Below are positions 22,735 to 34,212 of a DNA stretch of 64,000 nt, in pieces; position 1 is the first letter of the stretch, and each line of letters starts with the position of its first letter. The notes beneath the pieces were generated by a model. The model made no database searches. It was given only the letters and a program-made list of their open reading frames with translations, and was not told the DNA's origin. The stretch spans positions 17,688,001-17,752,000 of the forward strand of contig CM055613.1 in assembly GCA_029379385.1 (NCBI GenBank), in the 5' to 3' direction. This DNA is from Quillaja saponaria. Taxonomy: Eukaryota > Streptophyta > Magnoliopsida > Fabales > Quillajaceae. The position numbers and the translations under genes are program-made.

Positions 22735-22985
22735 CGAACAATCTACCGCTCATCTAGCACCAATACACTAGCCTAGCCCCCACGTGAGTGACCCTGCTTT
22801 GTTTGGGTGGCAAGAAGAAAGGCATGATCTACAGTTTTGGTGGCTGTATCAACTCCCAACAAGTACTCGAAGAAGTTGGGTCCAGCTCCATAACTTCTAG
22901 CACCGGACATCTTCTGTCGCATCTCCATTTCCTCTGGGATTCACACTATAGTAGATGGAGTTTTTTTGCAAGATTTTGTTAGGAG
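22735..22985 (+). pseudogene. Second CACTA protein, C-terminal remnant
   Basis: One frame reads LGGKKKGMIYSFGGCINSQQ followed by a Ser-rich tail. A glycine/lysine motif of this shape is found near the C-terminus of the second (TnpA-like) protein of plant CACTA elements. Frameshifts precede it. Identification rests on this motif and on its position just before the tandem array. Confidence 0.35.
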
Positions 22986-23099
22986 AGAGCTTGCTAGAGT
23001 TGAGGTACAACCACCATCTCCGACGACACTAGCATCGATGACATCACCACCTTAACTATCTAAGGTATATTTTCTTTTAATTTATATTTATTTGGATTA

Positions 23100-25060
23100 A
23101 GAGTTAGGATTTTATGCTTTAACTTAAAGTTTCAAAGCAAAAGCTTTACAAAATGGGGTTTGGAGGGAAAAATTTTCATTTACATATCTTTATTATGAGA
23201 CGACTATACTGCAGCATTCATAGTGTCAAATAAGACTTGTAGGAAAAAACAAAATGTCATTTAGACGGCCGATGAAAAAACTATGCAAGTTAATGTGTTG
23301 TGTGTGTAAAACTTAGCCTTTTATAAGGTTTGAGGGTAAAATGGTTATTACAAATTAGTAGGATGAAGTGACTATATAAGCAGTTTCTATAGTGTCAAAT
23401 TAGACTTGTAAGAAGAAACAAAACGTCATTTGGACAACCAATGGAAAAACTATGCAAGTTAATGTGTCATGTGTGTAAAACTTAGCCTTTTTAGTGCTTG
23501 GGGCGTAAAACACTCATTTACAAATCTTTAGAACGATACGACCATACCAAAGCATCCATAATGTCAAATAAGACTTGTAAGAAGCAATAGAATTTCATTT
23601 GGATCAACGGTTAATATTTTATGCCTAAGTTGAGTTTCAAAGCAAAAACTTTCAAAAATGGGGTTTAGGGGGAGGGGGGTGGAAGGTGGGGGCAAATGGT
23701 CATTTACAAGTCCTTTAGGGATTATGGGAGTACTGACTCAACTTTAAGGATGAATAAGATCTGTAGGAAGAAACAAAAAGCTATTTGGATCAACGGTTTC
23801 GATTTTATGCCCATGTTAGAGTTTCAAAACAAAAGCTTTGCAAAATAGGGTTCATGGGAAAAACGCTCATTTATATGTCATTTTCGGATTCCGGGATACC
23901 GACATGACCATGTAGGAAGAAACGAAATATCATTTGTATCAACGAGTAAGATTTTATGCCCAAGTTAGAGTTTCAAAGTAAAAGGTTTGAAAAATTAGGT
24001 TTGGGAGGCAAAACAGTCATGTACAAGTCCTTTTGGAATGCCGAGAATACTGACATGACCATGTGAACGAATAAGACTTATATGGAGAAAAAAATGTCAT
24101 TTGGATCAATAGCTAGGATTTTATGCCCATGTTAGAGTTTTGAAGTAACAGCTTTGCAAAATTAGGTTCAGGGGAAAAATGGGTCAAGTTCAAATCTTTT
24201 TGGGATTCTGGGAGTACTAACACAATCATTGGGACGAATAAGACCTGTAAGAAAAAATAAAATGCCATTTCAATCAACAGTTAGGATTTTATGCGAAGTT
24301 AGAGTTTCAAAGCAAAAACCTTACAAAATTGGGTTCGGGAGGTAGGGGAAAATGGTCATTTACAAGTTCTTCTGGGATTTCAAGAATACCAACATGGTTG
24401 TGAAGACGAATAAGACATATTGGTAGAAACGAAACATATTGGTAGAAACGAAATGCCATTTAGATCAACAATTTGAATTTTATGTCCAACTTAGAGTTTC
24501 AAAGCAAAAGCTTAGAGAAATTAGGTTTAGGGGCAAAATGATAAAGTTAAAGTCCTTTTAGGATTCGAGGAGTTCTAGTATGACCATGGGGACACATAAG
24601 ACTTGTAGAAAGAAACTAAGTTCTATTTGGATTAAAGGTTAGGATTTTATGCATAAATTAAAGTTTCAAAGAAAAAGCCTTGCAAAATTAGTGTGGGAGG
24701 AATGGTCATTTACAAGTTCTTTCGAGATTCCTGGAGTATTAGCATGACCATGAAGACAAAGAAGACACGTAGGAAGAAATGAAATGTCATTTGGATCAAC
24801 GGTTTGGATTTTATACCTAACTTAAAGTTTCAAAGAAAAAGTTTAGCATAATTAAGTTCGGGGGCAAAATGGTCAAATTTAAGTCTTTTCGGATTTCGAG
24901 AGTACCGACACGACCATGGGTAGATAAGACTTGTAAGAAGAAACAGAATGTCATTTAGATCAATAATTAGAATTTTATAGCCAAATTAGAGTTTCAAAGT
25001 AAAAGATTTGCAAAATAAGGTTCGAGGGGGCAAACCGGTTAAGTTAATTAAAGTTCTCTT
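23100..25060 (+). repeat. Tandem array, ~168 bp unit, about 12 copies, inside CACTA 2
   Basis: The phrase GATTTTATGCCCAAGTTAGA with following GTTTCAAAGCAAAAGCTTTG recurs near 23110, 23608, 23792, 23949, 24117, 24282, 24475, 24643, 24809 and 24971, with two diverged units near 23280 and 23443. Each also has GACTTGTAGGAAGAAAC and ATTTGGATCAACGG. It is the same unit type as in CACTA 1 but diverged and longer. A 19 bp step (AAACATATTGGTAGAAACG) is doubled near 24430. Confidence 0.8.
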
Positions 25061-25455
25061 AAGTTTTAACTTAAATGTATATCAAGTTAAGTATAACTTA
25101 TAACATACTTATTTAAATTATTTCAGGTTACACTTCCTACATTCAGACTTTCACACTTCAGTTAGCAAGATGACGAGAAAGGTTAAGATAATGAAAATTT
25201 AAGGTTAGGAAAAGATTTTTGAGAAAAGTACACATAACCCCCTTGTAGTATAGCTTTCCAAAATTTAAAATGTGTTTCATTTTGTCCAAAACTACCCCTT
25301 GTGCTTTGGATAAACTATCCCTTGACCGAATTTGTTACATTTTACTTTTAAAACACTCATGTGCCATGCACGTGAGTAGACCATTGCCCCAACTTGCATT
25401 ATTTTTCTTTCAAACTCTAAAATCTCCAATTTCTTCCCCAAACCTCAAATCCCTA

Positions 25456-26056
25456 AATCCTAAATTGCTTCCACTGATTCTTTTTGCTGGATGGATTAGA
25501 GTTGCTGACAGAGAAGATAAAAGTAACGAAATTTTTACCCTTTCATGTCTAAATCAGTCATTGCAATGGAAAAAGAATCTTTATCCACCGACATTGAAAG
25601 GAAGTTGAGTATGGTGTGCTTGGTCAATCTTGCACATTTCAATCTACAAGTCTTTATGATAGAATAATGGAACCAAAATGCCTTGGAACCAAAATGCCTT
25701 GCATCCAAGTTACGTCTCCTTAATGCAAGTCTTTCCTTCATAACTACAATATCTCTGCAACAAATGTGAAAAGATTGTAACTAGTAAATACACTAACATT
25801 TTTAAAACCAATATCGATCTTTAGATAACCTATGTAGAACACATCTTATCCGACATACTTGGGCTAATATGTTTCATTTATATATCTTGGTCTTTTAGAT
25901 TTAATCATTAACAAATTGTTAATTTGGTGGATCAGTAATACAACTTCTCAATTTAAAGCTCAAAAACTTTCTTGATTATTTTCTAAATGGCAGGGGTTGC
26001 AGTTACATATAATAATTGAATCAAAACAACCATGTTTGTGTGAGAAAGACATAGAC
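25456..26056. other. MULE internal cargo, unidentified
   Basis: A non-TIR interior of about 600 bp. A plus-strand frame near 25540-25660 reads MEKESLSTDIERKLSMVC in short form and a minus-strand frame of 68 residues spans 25535-25741. A 21 bp phrase (GGAACCAAAATGCCTTG) is doubled at 25668-25700. It could be a captured gene fragment, but I do not recognise it. Confidence 0.35.
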
Positions 26057-26345
26057 AGACACTACAAGGAAATCACTTTTCTATTATGGCTAATAACCGT
26101 AGTAAATAACCAATAAACCGTAGCAGATACCATTCACTATGGCAGCCATTGCAGCAAAGACCGTAAACAATAATGGCGTGGCTGATAAACGTTTTCGTTG
26201 ACGAGTATATTTAACCGTAGCATATAATATTATCCGTTACGGCCAATACATTTTTTGCTATGCCCTATGGCCGTATCTAATAATGAGCCTATTTAAAATT
26301 TTTTGACCATCGGCTACGGTTGGCCATAGAAAATAGATTCGGCGG

Positions 26346-26484
26346 TTTTTGGCGCCAAATTATTGGCTATGACTCTAGCTGTAGCAGATAAGTGATTAAC
26401 CAAAACATTTAATCGTTTGGCGCCAACTTTTCTACTACAGCTAGCCGTAGTATTTGACCGTAGCTTTTACTGATTTGGCGCCAA
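26346..26484. promoter_or_regulatory. Three E2F-type palindromes in CACTA 3 subterminal region
   Basis: TTTGGCGCCAAA at 26348-26359, TTTGGCGCCAA at 26416-26426 and again at 26474-26484. The half-site TTTGGCGC fits the plant E2F consensus TTTSSCGC on both strands. The last two share the extension CTTTTCTACTAC.GCTAGCC, so they are part of a subterminal repeat unit. They lie at the end of the transposase transcription unit. Confidence 0.6.
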
Positions 26485-27099
26485 CTTTTCTACTACGGCT
26501 AGCCATAATAGATGAGGTTTAGCCGTAGCAGATAGTTTGATATATTTTCCATATATATATATATATATATGTATTTTATTTTATTTTCAAAACCTGCCCA
26601 TTTTTTTTACATTCAAACCTGCTGTTCATTCACCAATTTGTCTAGGCCTACACATCATCAACATCCAAAATATGTATTCAAAATATATCAATATGTCTAC
26701 ATATATTCAATCTTATAAATTCAAAATATAAAAAATGCTTAGATAATCTTAGCAAAGCATCTAAAATATATAGATAATCTTAGCAAAATATTCACAAATA
26801 TATATCTAAAAGAGAATATTATCCCTAAGAAAATATCCTAAGCATGCTTACACATCAAGTATCATCGAGATGAGCATCATCATTTGGTTCCTCGGATTGC
26901 GAATTAACATTTGCTGACGATGAAGTGGGCAAATCCTGTAAAATCAATATAAGCATTTAACTTATAAGGTAAGATTATAATTTGCAAAACTATCTAACAT
27001 GATATAGTACTCAACAAAGAATTGCAAACTCACATATCCAAAAAAATAAGAATGATTTAAGAAAAATGGTTGAAACTAAGTCATTTGAAATTAAGTATA

Positions 27100-28145
27100 C
27101 CATTAATAACATACTTTCTCCTAATTTTTCTAAGATAAAATGGGATAATTATGGCTGAATTACTAAATGGAGTGAAACCATCAGACGAAAGACCTAATCG
27201 AACATTTCGGATTTCATCTGCCCTTTCTGGGAAAATGTTATTAAAATGTTTCCATGCCTTAACGTCGAATGGATGGACAATCATGTTTTCATTCTCACGA
27301 ATACCGACCTTATGCCATCTCATTTGTCTAGCAGTGCTCTATATCATGTAAAGTCTTTGAAGTCTTGGTATAATTGGTAAGTAATGCAATACCTTCTCTG
27401 TTATATTTGGGTGATTATCATTTTTTTTGGGTTTAAATCGGGGACAACCACAAATATTGCATTCTGTCCTATCTTTGTCTTCATTGTAGTACAAAATACA
27501 ATCATTTGGACATGCATCTATCTTCTTATATCCAAGACCTAATTATTTCACCGTCTTCTTGGCCTTATAAAAATTTGATGGTAACTTATCCCCATCCGGT
27601 AACATGGATTTAATTATTGACATCAACAGATCATAACAGTTTTCAGAAATGTTAAAATCGGATTTACAATTCAATAATTGTGTGACGGCAAAAAGCTTAG
27701 TGTGAACCTTGCAACCCTTCCACAAGAGTTCATCGGCGGCTGTCAACTCTAAGAACTTCGCAGCATCAGGATTTGGATATTCTGTGTCCCAATTGAAAGA
27801 TGACCCAGCAGCATCCATTACCATGTCTCCCATTCTAATAGTTTCTCCAAAACCTTCTACTATATCATCAACATGCATATGATTAACCGAACTATCACCA
27901 TGCAAGGTCCATTTCTTATAGTTCTTGGTAAAACCTTTTTTATACAAGTGCAGGGTAACAACATCTCTTCCTAAAAACTTTGTATTATTACAAAGTTTAC
28001 AAGGACACCTTATTTATCCTAAATACACACATGAAGGGTGTCGAAATGCAAATTCAAGAAAAGTTTCAACTCCAGATAAAAATTTAGCTGTTAAAGACCC
28101 ACGAATAGCATGCGGACAATCCATCCAACTACGATCAAAGTCCAT
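27100..28145 (-). pseudogene. CACTA 3 TNP2 transposase, N-terminal half, nearly open
   Basis: The start at 28145 (MDFDRSWMDCPHAIRG) opens the Transpos_assoc domain; after one in-frame stop it reads IRCPCKLCNNTKFLGRDVV and TLHLYKKGFTKNYKKW. A 134-residue clean stretch (27543-27947) includes AADELLWKGCKVHTK, QLLNCKSDFNISENCYDLL and MLPDGDKLPSNFYKAKK. Downstream are a CPND.ILYYNEDKD..C.IC zinc-like segment, IPRLQRLYM, MRWHKVGIRENENMIVHPFD and RNVRLGLSSDGFTPF. The conserved block after this (SCWPV..PYNLPPGMCMK) is missing, so the protein is cut short and non-autonomous. Compared with CACTA 1 it is much less decayed. Confidence 0.8.
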
Positions 28146-31100
28146 GTTTTTGAAAATTTGTGCTATAAGTTGATCTCAAGTGAACATAAGAAAGAAAGTA
28201 TATGAATGAAGAATCTAATTCATCAAAGACATATATAGTTTCAATACAAGTTATTCAAGTAAGAAATGTGAACAACAGTAACAATGACACCATCCATATG
28301 AATCTTCATGTTTTTAAAAAAAAAAAAACACTGTATTGCCTAATTAATGGAGGAGTTGATCTAGCTAGTCAACTAGTACTTTAGTACAAATGAATCTTCA
28401 AATTGGTTTTCTCTATTATAAGAACAAACTCATTTCTCAAGTTCTTTTGCATTCACAAAAGCCAATTTCCAACAACTATAAAACACATACTTCTTTTCAT
28501 GAGATTCTATTACATTGAAGTTACTTGACCTTTTTTGCCTTGTTTTACAGAGTTTATCAAATAACACCTTCTAAGGGATGAACCTTTCAAACTCTAAGAT
28601 TTAAACTTAGCAAACAATAAAGAAGAGAAACAGAAAGTCTTGTGACTCTTAATCCTGAAAAATAATATTTAAGCATCTAGGCAGACAATTATTAAATTTA
28701 AATGAAGGTAAGAAAAAAAAATTCAAATTAAGATCACAAAAAAAATAAAAAAAATATAGTGTTGACTATTGAATTTTGATGTTTGATTATTTAATAGAAT
28801 TTTACTTTTCTTCTCATGTGAAACAATTCGGTAGGTGAGATTATCATCTCATAGACTAGCATAATGTACAAATCAAAAACTAATGTAACAAACAACATCT
28901 AACCTAAGTATGAAGCTGCTTAGATTATGGATTTGATGTATAGAACTATGAAGAGCAGATAGATCCTTGAAGATTACTTCTATATTCAGACCCTAAAAAT
29001 AACTAGAAATAGATATAAGCATAATATAATTCATGTTTACATTTGTGCAGACAAGCATAGATCATCATTTAATTAATTTTCAGAAATAGTAATCATCTAG
29101 TTTACTTTTCAAAAAAAAAAAAAATATAAGTCAATTTGTTTCAAAAAAGAAACTAATTCTACAAATTCTCCAAGTCGATGTTACATGTTATAACAAAATC
29201 TAAGATTTATAGATTGTCAAAGTGAACTCATACAAACAGATTTGAAAAATATTCAAGCTAATATGATGAACATACCGAAAATAGCAAAAATTAGATGAAA
29301 ATAAAGGGATTGTCAGAAATACCAAAATGTCAAAAGTTTTTACAATGGTAGTTTGTAAATATTTCTAACTATAGCCATAATAATAACAAAATCTATCTAA
29401 TAAATTCAAAAGTTTACTATCTATTGACCAATAATAAATTCCGAACAATAATAATATTGTTCTATACATAAGTAAGCCCAAGCATATGCTAATGTTACTA
29501 AAAGAATATCATGTAATCTGCCAAAAAAGGTTACAACAACAAATTGCTTGTTACAATATTATCATGCAAAAATAAACAATAAACACTATGGCAGCCACGT
29601 CATGGTATAATATAATGCTGGTAAGGACAAATTTTGAATTATATTATGTTAAAACATTCATAAAAGAATGAAAAAAAATGAAATATACATGACAATTTGA
29701 TGATAAGAAATTGATTATAGTCATTTATTTGACAAACTTGGAAAACAAAATATTTTAGCTATTTTATTTGACAATTTCGAAGATACCACTATTTTTTATT
29801 TAGAAAAATTAATTAATAAATAAATAAAGAAATATTAATTTCAGACTTTGATAAATAAATCAAACATTATATAATTCATTTGTTAAGAAATACCTATTCC
29901 CTAAAGTCTATTTTCCAAACAAATACCGACTTAATAACAATCATTCTATAGGAAAAAACAAAAACATCAAATTAAGATTATAACGGCTTACCTTGCAATT
30001 TTGGAACGTGAAAGCTGAATATACCCTATATATAAGGCCTTGATGTTTCTCCACTAGCTTTTTAACACATAGAAAAAAAGGTTCAATATGGTGTACTATG
30101 TTAATGTCATGTTTTGGATGCATATAGCAGGTGAAAATATCCTATATATATATTAAGCCTCAAAATAATGTTGGCAATGTCATTAACAAGTTTACCCCAA
30201 ACAAGCATATAGTATTAGGTAAGTGAATAGCAAAAGCTAGGGAGAGAGAAAAAGAGAAAGAAACAAAGCAATTCAAAATTTTTGATTGAAAGTTCTAAGA
30301 CTAGAGTTGACTGAGATAGTCAAGTGGATGAACAAGACCACTCTTCAACCACCCAGATATCAATAAAAAGGAACATATGCTACTAACTAATTAAGGCCCC
30401 ATAAAAGGGAAAAATGTTGTGAGAAAATCAAACACTCGACAAAAACCAAAAACTTTTGTGACAGCAACTACAAAATTACAAACAAAACAATATTTTTTCT
30501 AACAAACCAAAAAAAATAAAATAATAATAATTAAACAAATTAAGAAGACTGCAAAACAAATTTCCAAAAAAATTGGAACTTTTTGGAAAACAGCTCACCA
30601 ATTTTGAATCAAAGCCTTGTGTAGACCCAATGGAGATCTCAGACTTCCTTGACAATATCGATGGGAAAAATCTGATTTTCCAATTTTCAAGCAAAGAATA
30701 CAAAAATAAACCCAAGTCAGCAAGTTTGAAAGAAACAAAAAGACAAAGATAGAGATACAAATCATAAACGAAAACAAAAACAAAGCTCTAACCTTTCACA
30801 AGCACCTTTCCAAGAGTTGGGGTATAGGTTGCCTAAGGTTTATGATAAATCAGAGATGGAGAGAAATCATATTTGGGCTGGGTATTTCCAAAGTCTGAAA
30901 TTTGAAGTTAAGGGAAGGAGATCGGTGAGTTGGACAAAATAAAGTTCCAATACAAATTGAAGAATAATTAAGAGCAAAGACTAAAGCTTTTGAGGAAAAA
31001 TAAAGGGCATAGACATTGATTGAGCTCTGACCTTTGTGAAATCCACGAATTACATATAAATCGACACTCACATATTAGGTTTGAAACATTGAAGCTCCAG

Positions 31101-32318
31101 CTTTCGCTCTGTCTTTATCTTTTGGAATTTTGCGAACTGTTCTATAAATCTTTTTTAGAACAAAATAAATATATATGCTACGGTCACAAGATAGGAACTA
31201 CGGCCACGACTGTAGTAGAAAAGAAATAATTTTTTTTTAAGTATAAAAAAATAAAATTGGATCAACTTATGTGCTACAACCTCACCGTAGCAAAAAGGCA
31301 ACAAATCATTTTAATAATAATAATATAAAAAATTAAATGGACTGACTTATTTGCTACGGTCCAACCGTAGTAGATAATATTTGGCCCGTAGCGGATGATG
31401 AAAAAAAGCGAGAAATTTTTTCCCTTTATACACTACGGTGTTGGCCGTATCACATAAACTTGGCAGTAGCGTATATTCTTATCTGTTATGGTTTTATCTG
31501 CTAAGGCTACTGGCCGTAGCCTATAAATTATTTTCTTGTAGTGAGAGTGTAGAAGTAAGGATTTGGGGACTTAGGGATTTGAGTTTTGGGAAAGACATTG
31601 GAGATTTCAAAGTTTGGGTAGAAAAAAACGTAGAACGGTTACTCACGTGGGTGTTTTAAAAGTTAAATGTAACATATTCCATTAAGGAACAATTTTATTC
31701 AAAGCACGGGGGGTGGTTTTGAAAAAAATGAAATACATGTTAAATTTTGAGAATAAACTATATCACGGGGAGGATATGTGTACTTGATTCAAGATTTTTA
31801 GATTGATGTACTCTTTGATATAAAAAATATTTTATTTATATACAAATTTAATTTTAAATATAAAATATGTTTTTGAATATGTATTTATAGGTATAAATTA
31901 AAAAATTAAAAAATATAAAATATTTAAAAAATAATTACTTTCCCAATTGTGTCTGCATTTCGTAGATGTAGGTAACAATCAAAAAATAAAAAATATATAA
32001 TATTTTCCACTACGCGTCCTGCATTTTAATTATCTGTTTATTTAGTTTGTAGACACAGATGTCCATCAGGTATTTGCATCTATATTTTTTGTATTTGTAC
32101 TGCAAGTGCATATACTATTACGTAAGTCTGTTTATCATTATCTGTACTTCAGATGCCGATATTTTGTCAATAGTTGTTGGTGTCTAGAATCTACTTTTAA
32201 ATGCCAGACACAAAAAGGTTGACGTAGATAGTTATTTGCATCTGCGCAGACTATTGGTTATCAACGTCTGTAAGAAGAAGCTTTATTTGCGACGCACATA
32301 GTGTAATCTCTTGTAGTG

Positions 32319-33185
32319 ACAAAAAGAGTTACAATGATTTCTTTTAATAGTTGATTATTTTATAGTCTAAATCCCCCAAAAATTAATAAACTAAAGAAAA
32401 GATATTAAAATCAAAATGAAAATAAAATAATCAGTTTATTAACAAAGTGGCCCAAATAAAATTAAAACAGTAAAACTAAATGATTCCTAAATATATTTAT
32501 TACATTTCTCTCATCTCATCAACTCTAAGATTGTAAAATATATTTCTTATATTTTAAATTTGTGAAATAACTAATACTTCATATTTTAAATAATTGACTT
32601 TTATTATTAAAAAGTTATTTTACATTATATTAACTTGTAATTGGACCGAAAAACTAAATACTTAGGTCCTATTTGTCAACACTTGAGAATATATAATGTA
32701 TTAGGGTATAAAGTGAATTTTGCAATATTTATTCTATGCTTAAAAAACATATTTCATAATAAATTAGAATTGATTGGAGTCAGGGCCGGTCCAGGCACTA
32801 CCTGCCCATTGCCATACACCTTTTCCGCAATAATATTATTAGTGCCTTGCACTCCTATCACCATCTTTATCCATACAACAATTTTAGTTCGGTAATAAAA
32901 ATTGTGTTTGTCATGTATAGGTATGATCAATCTTCTATCTGTTTGTATGAAGGGGTAGCCTGTTTACTCTATGTAAAAGTAAATGTTTTGCTTATAAAAG
33001 GGAAATGAATTCAGTTCTCTTATACATGCATAACAGATTCATGTACTATGAAAGAATCAGATAATAACTCAGAATACAAATGTCATAATCGTCCAAATCT
33101 AATTTAATGGGTTAGCTTACAGCACAAGGATCACTAATTAAGTACCACTACTTTGCTGGAATATAGTCTCTCTTCCTCCACCGCT
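32319..33185. other. Intergenic, with repeat debris
   Basis: AT-rich. CAGGGCCGGTCCAGGCACTA at about 32782 resembles the start of common plant hAT-type repeats, but the partner end is not found. Sequence at 33000-33180 would hold the 3' UTR of the adjacent kinase gene. Confidence 0.4.
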
Positions 33186-33393
33186 TCATGAACTATACCC
33201 TGATGGAGGGTCAGTTGTAATTTCCTCATAATCACTAGTTGCATCTGTCCAGTAACTTGATGATGTTTGGGCAGAGTTGAGTCCACGATTCAGTGCTGAC
33301 GTTCCATGCGGATATACAAATGGCTTTGGATTTCCAGGCTCTCAGTTTCTCCTTCAAGCATATTTACTACTTCCTTCATTGAAGGACAATCAC

Positions 33394-33505
33394 TTGGCTT
33401 CAACTGTATACATCATAATGCAACTATAATCATCCTCTTTGCTACATTCTTGACTCCAACTGTATACACCATAATGCAACTATAATCATCCTCTTTGCTA
33501 CATTC
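33394..33505 (-). repeat. 56 bp tandem duplication in kinase A
   Basis: The segment TTGRCTYCAACTGTATACAY and following, through GCTACATTCT, occurs at 33394-33449 and 33450-33505. The unit encodes the [16 protein letters not shown] block of the kinase C-lobe. Fifty-six is not a multiple of three, so the reading frame is lost after it. Confidence 0.85.
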
Positions 33506-33734
33506 TTTTCCTCCTCTGTGACATCCTCCAATAACTTATGTCATTTCCTTCGCTAAATTGATTGTAAATCCAAATAGGAAAGTCTAGTTGGCTTAAATTC
33601 TCTTCGATTGAAACCTCTCCAGGCCTGAAATTCTTCCTTCTGCTAGTCATTTCCATCAACAACATTCCAACACTATAGACATCTGTCTTATAAGAGATTC
33701 CCCCAATATTTTTGCAAAACAACTCAGGAGCCAT

Positions 33735-34212
33735 GCATAGTTACCGAGATCTCTTGACCCTCCTGAGTTCCGTGTCCCAGAATTTCATTCCGGGATCGTG
33801 GTTCTTTTGTATATAAGAATCATTGTTGTTTGTGATCCAGGTCGTTAAAACTAACGACCCAAAATTTTAAGATTATTCACCAAGAAAATAGAAAATATGA
33901 TCACAATTTCAGCTTATATCAATTATTACTTATTTCCCTTATATATGTATGTATTTAAATAATTAGTAGGCCCTTATCTTTCTTGTACCATAAATTAAAT
34001 ATTATGTATTTTATTCATTTAGTAGAATTTAATATGAAGTACACCATCAAAATATGGTAAAGTGGCCCAAGTAAGTACGTCAAGTGTACCACGTCCCGAA
34101 ATAGCGAACCAACTAAGCCTACCCCTATCATACCATGATTTTAGCAAGGTAGCGTACCCCGTACCCTATTCCCGTACTACGTCCCGGAACGTATCGCAAT
34201 CCTAGTAACTAT
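33735..34212. mobile_element. hAT-type MITE, 478 bp, inserted in kinase A
   Basis: The exact 8 bp target GGAGCCAT is repeated at 33727-33734 and 34213-34220. Ends are GCATAGTTACCGAGAT and, inverted, ATAGTTACTAGGATTGCG. The interior has CCCGGAACG/CGGGATCGTGG GC-rich subterminal pieces and an AT-rich centre; no coding frame. Removal with one target copy restores the reading TACATGGCTCCTGAG (Y-M-A-P-E). Confidence 0.9.

Larger units (their letters stand above)
26060..31543 (-). mobile_element. CACTA element 3 (family B), nested in the MULE
   Basis: The left end is CACTACAAGGAAATCAC and the inverted right end CACTACAAGAAAATAAT, flanked by an exact AGA target duplication (26057-26059; 31544-31546). 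Subterminal regions (26090-26530; 31170-31530) are full of CCGTAGCAGATA / CTACGG motifs on both strands, unlike family A. The transposase reads on the minus strand. The 5.5 kb element is the youngest layer of this nest. Sequence from 28150 to 31170 has no recognisable protein. Confidence 0.9.
25221..31790. mobile_element. Mutator-like element (MULE), long TIRs, 9 bp target duplication
   Basis: The exact 9 bp AAGATTTTT flanks both ends (25212-25220 and 31791-31799). The left end GAGAAAAGTACACATAACCC and the inverted right end GAATCAAGTACACATATCCT start inverted repeats of about 230-240 bp (25221-25455; 31555-31790). Shared blocks include ATTTCATTTT, CCCC..GTGCTTTG, GTTACATTTAACTTTTAAAACAC-like sequence, a CACGTG and CTCAAATCCCTAA. 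Removing the nested CACTA leaves about 1.08 kb, so it is non-autonomous. It sits inside CACTA 2. Confidence 0.9.
22535..32318 (+). mobile_element. CACTA element 2 (family A), truncated at left, hosting a MULE
   Basis: The right end is AATCTCTTGTAGTG at 32305-32318, preceded by subterminal repeats (GTGTCTGCATTTCGTAGATG, GCATCTGCGCAGAC) like those of CACTA 1. The interior at 25060-25210 plus 31800-31950 aligns with 15240-15590 of CACTA 1 once the MULE is removed. A long tandem array fills 23100-25060. At 22735-22985 a frame with GGKKKGMIYSFGG resembles the GGxKKGRxYG motif of the second CACTA protein. No left CACTA end or TNP2 was found; the left part is lost or replaced by the Copia LTR. Confidence 0.7.
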
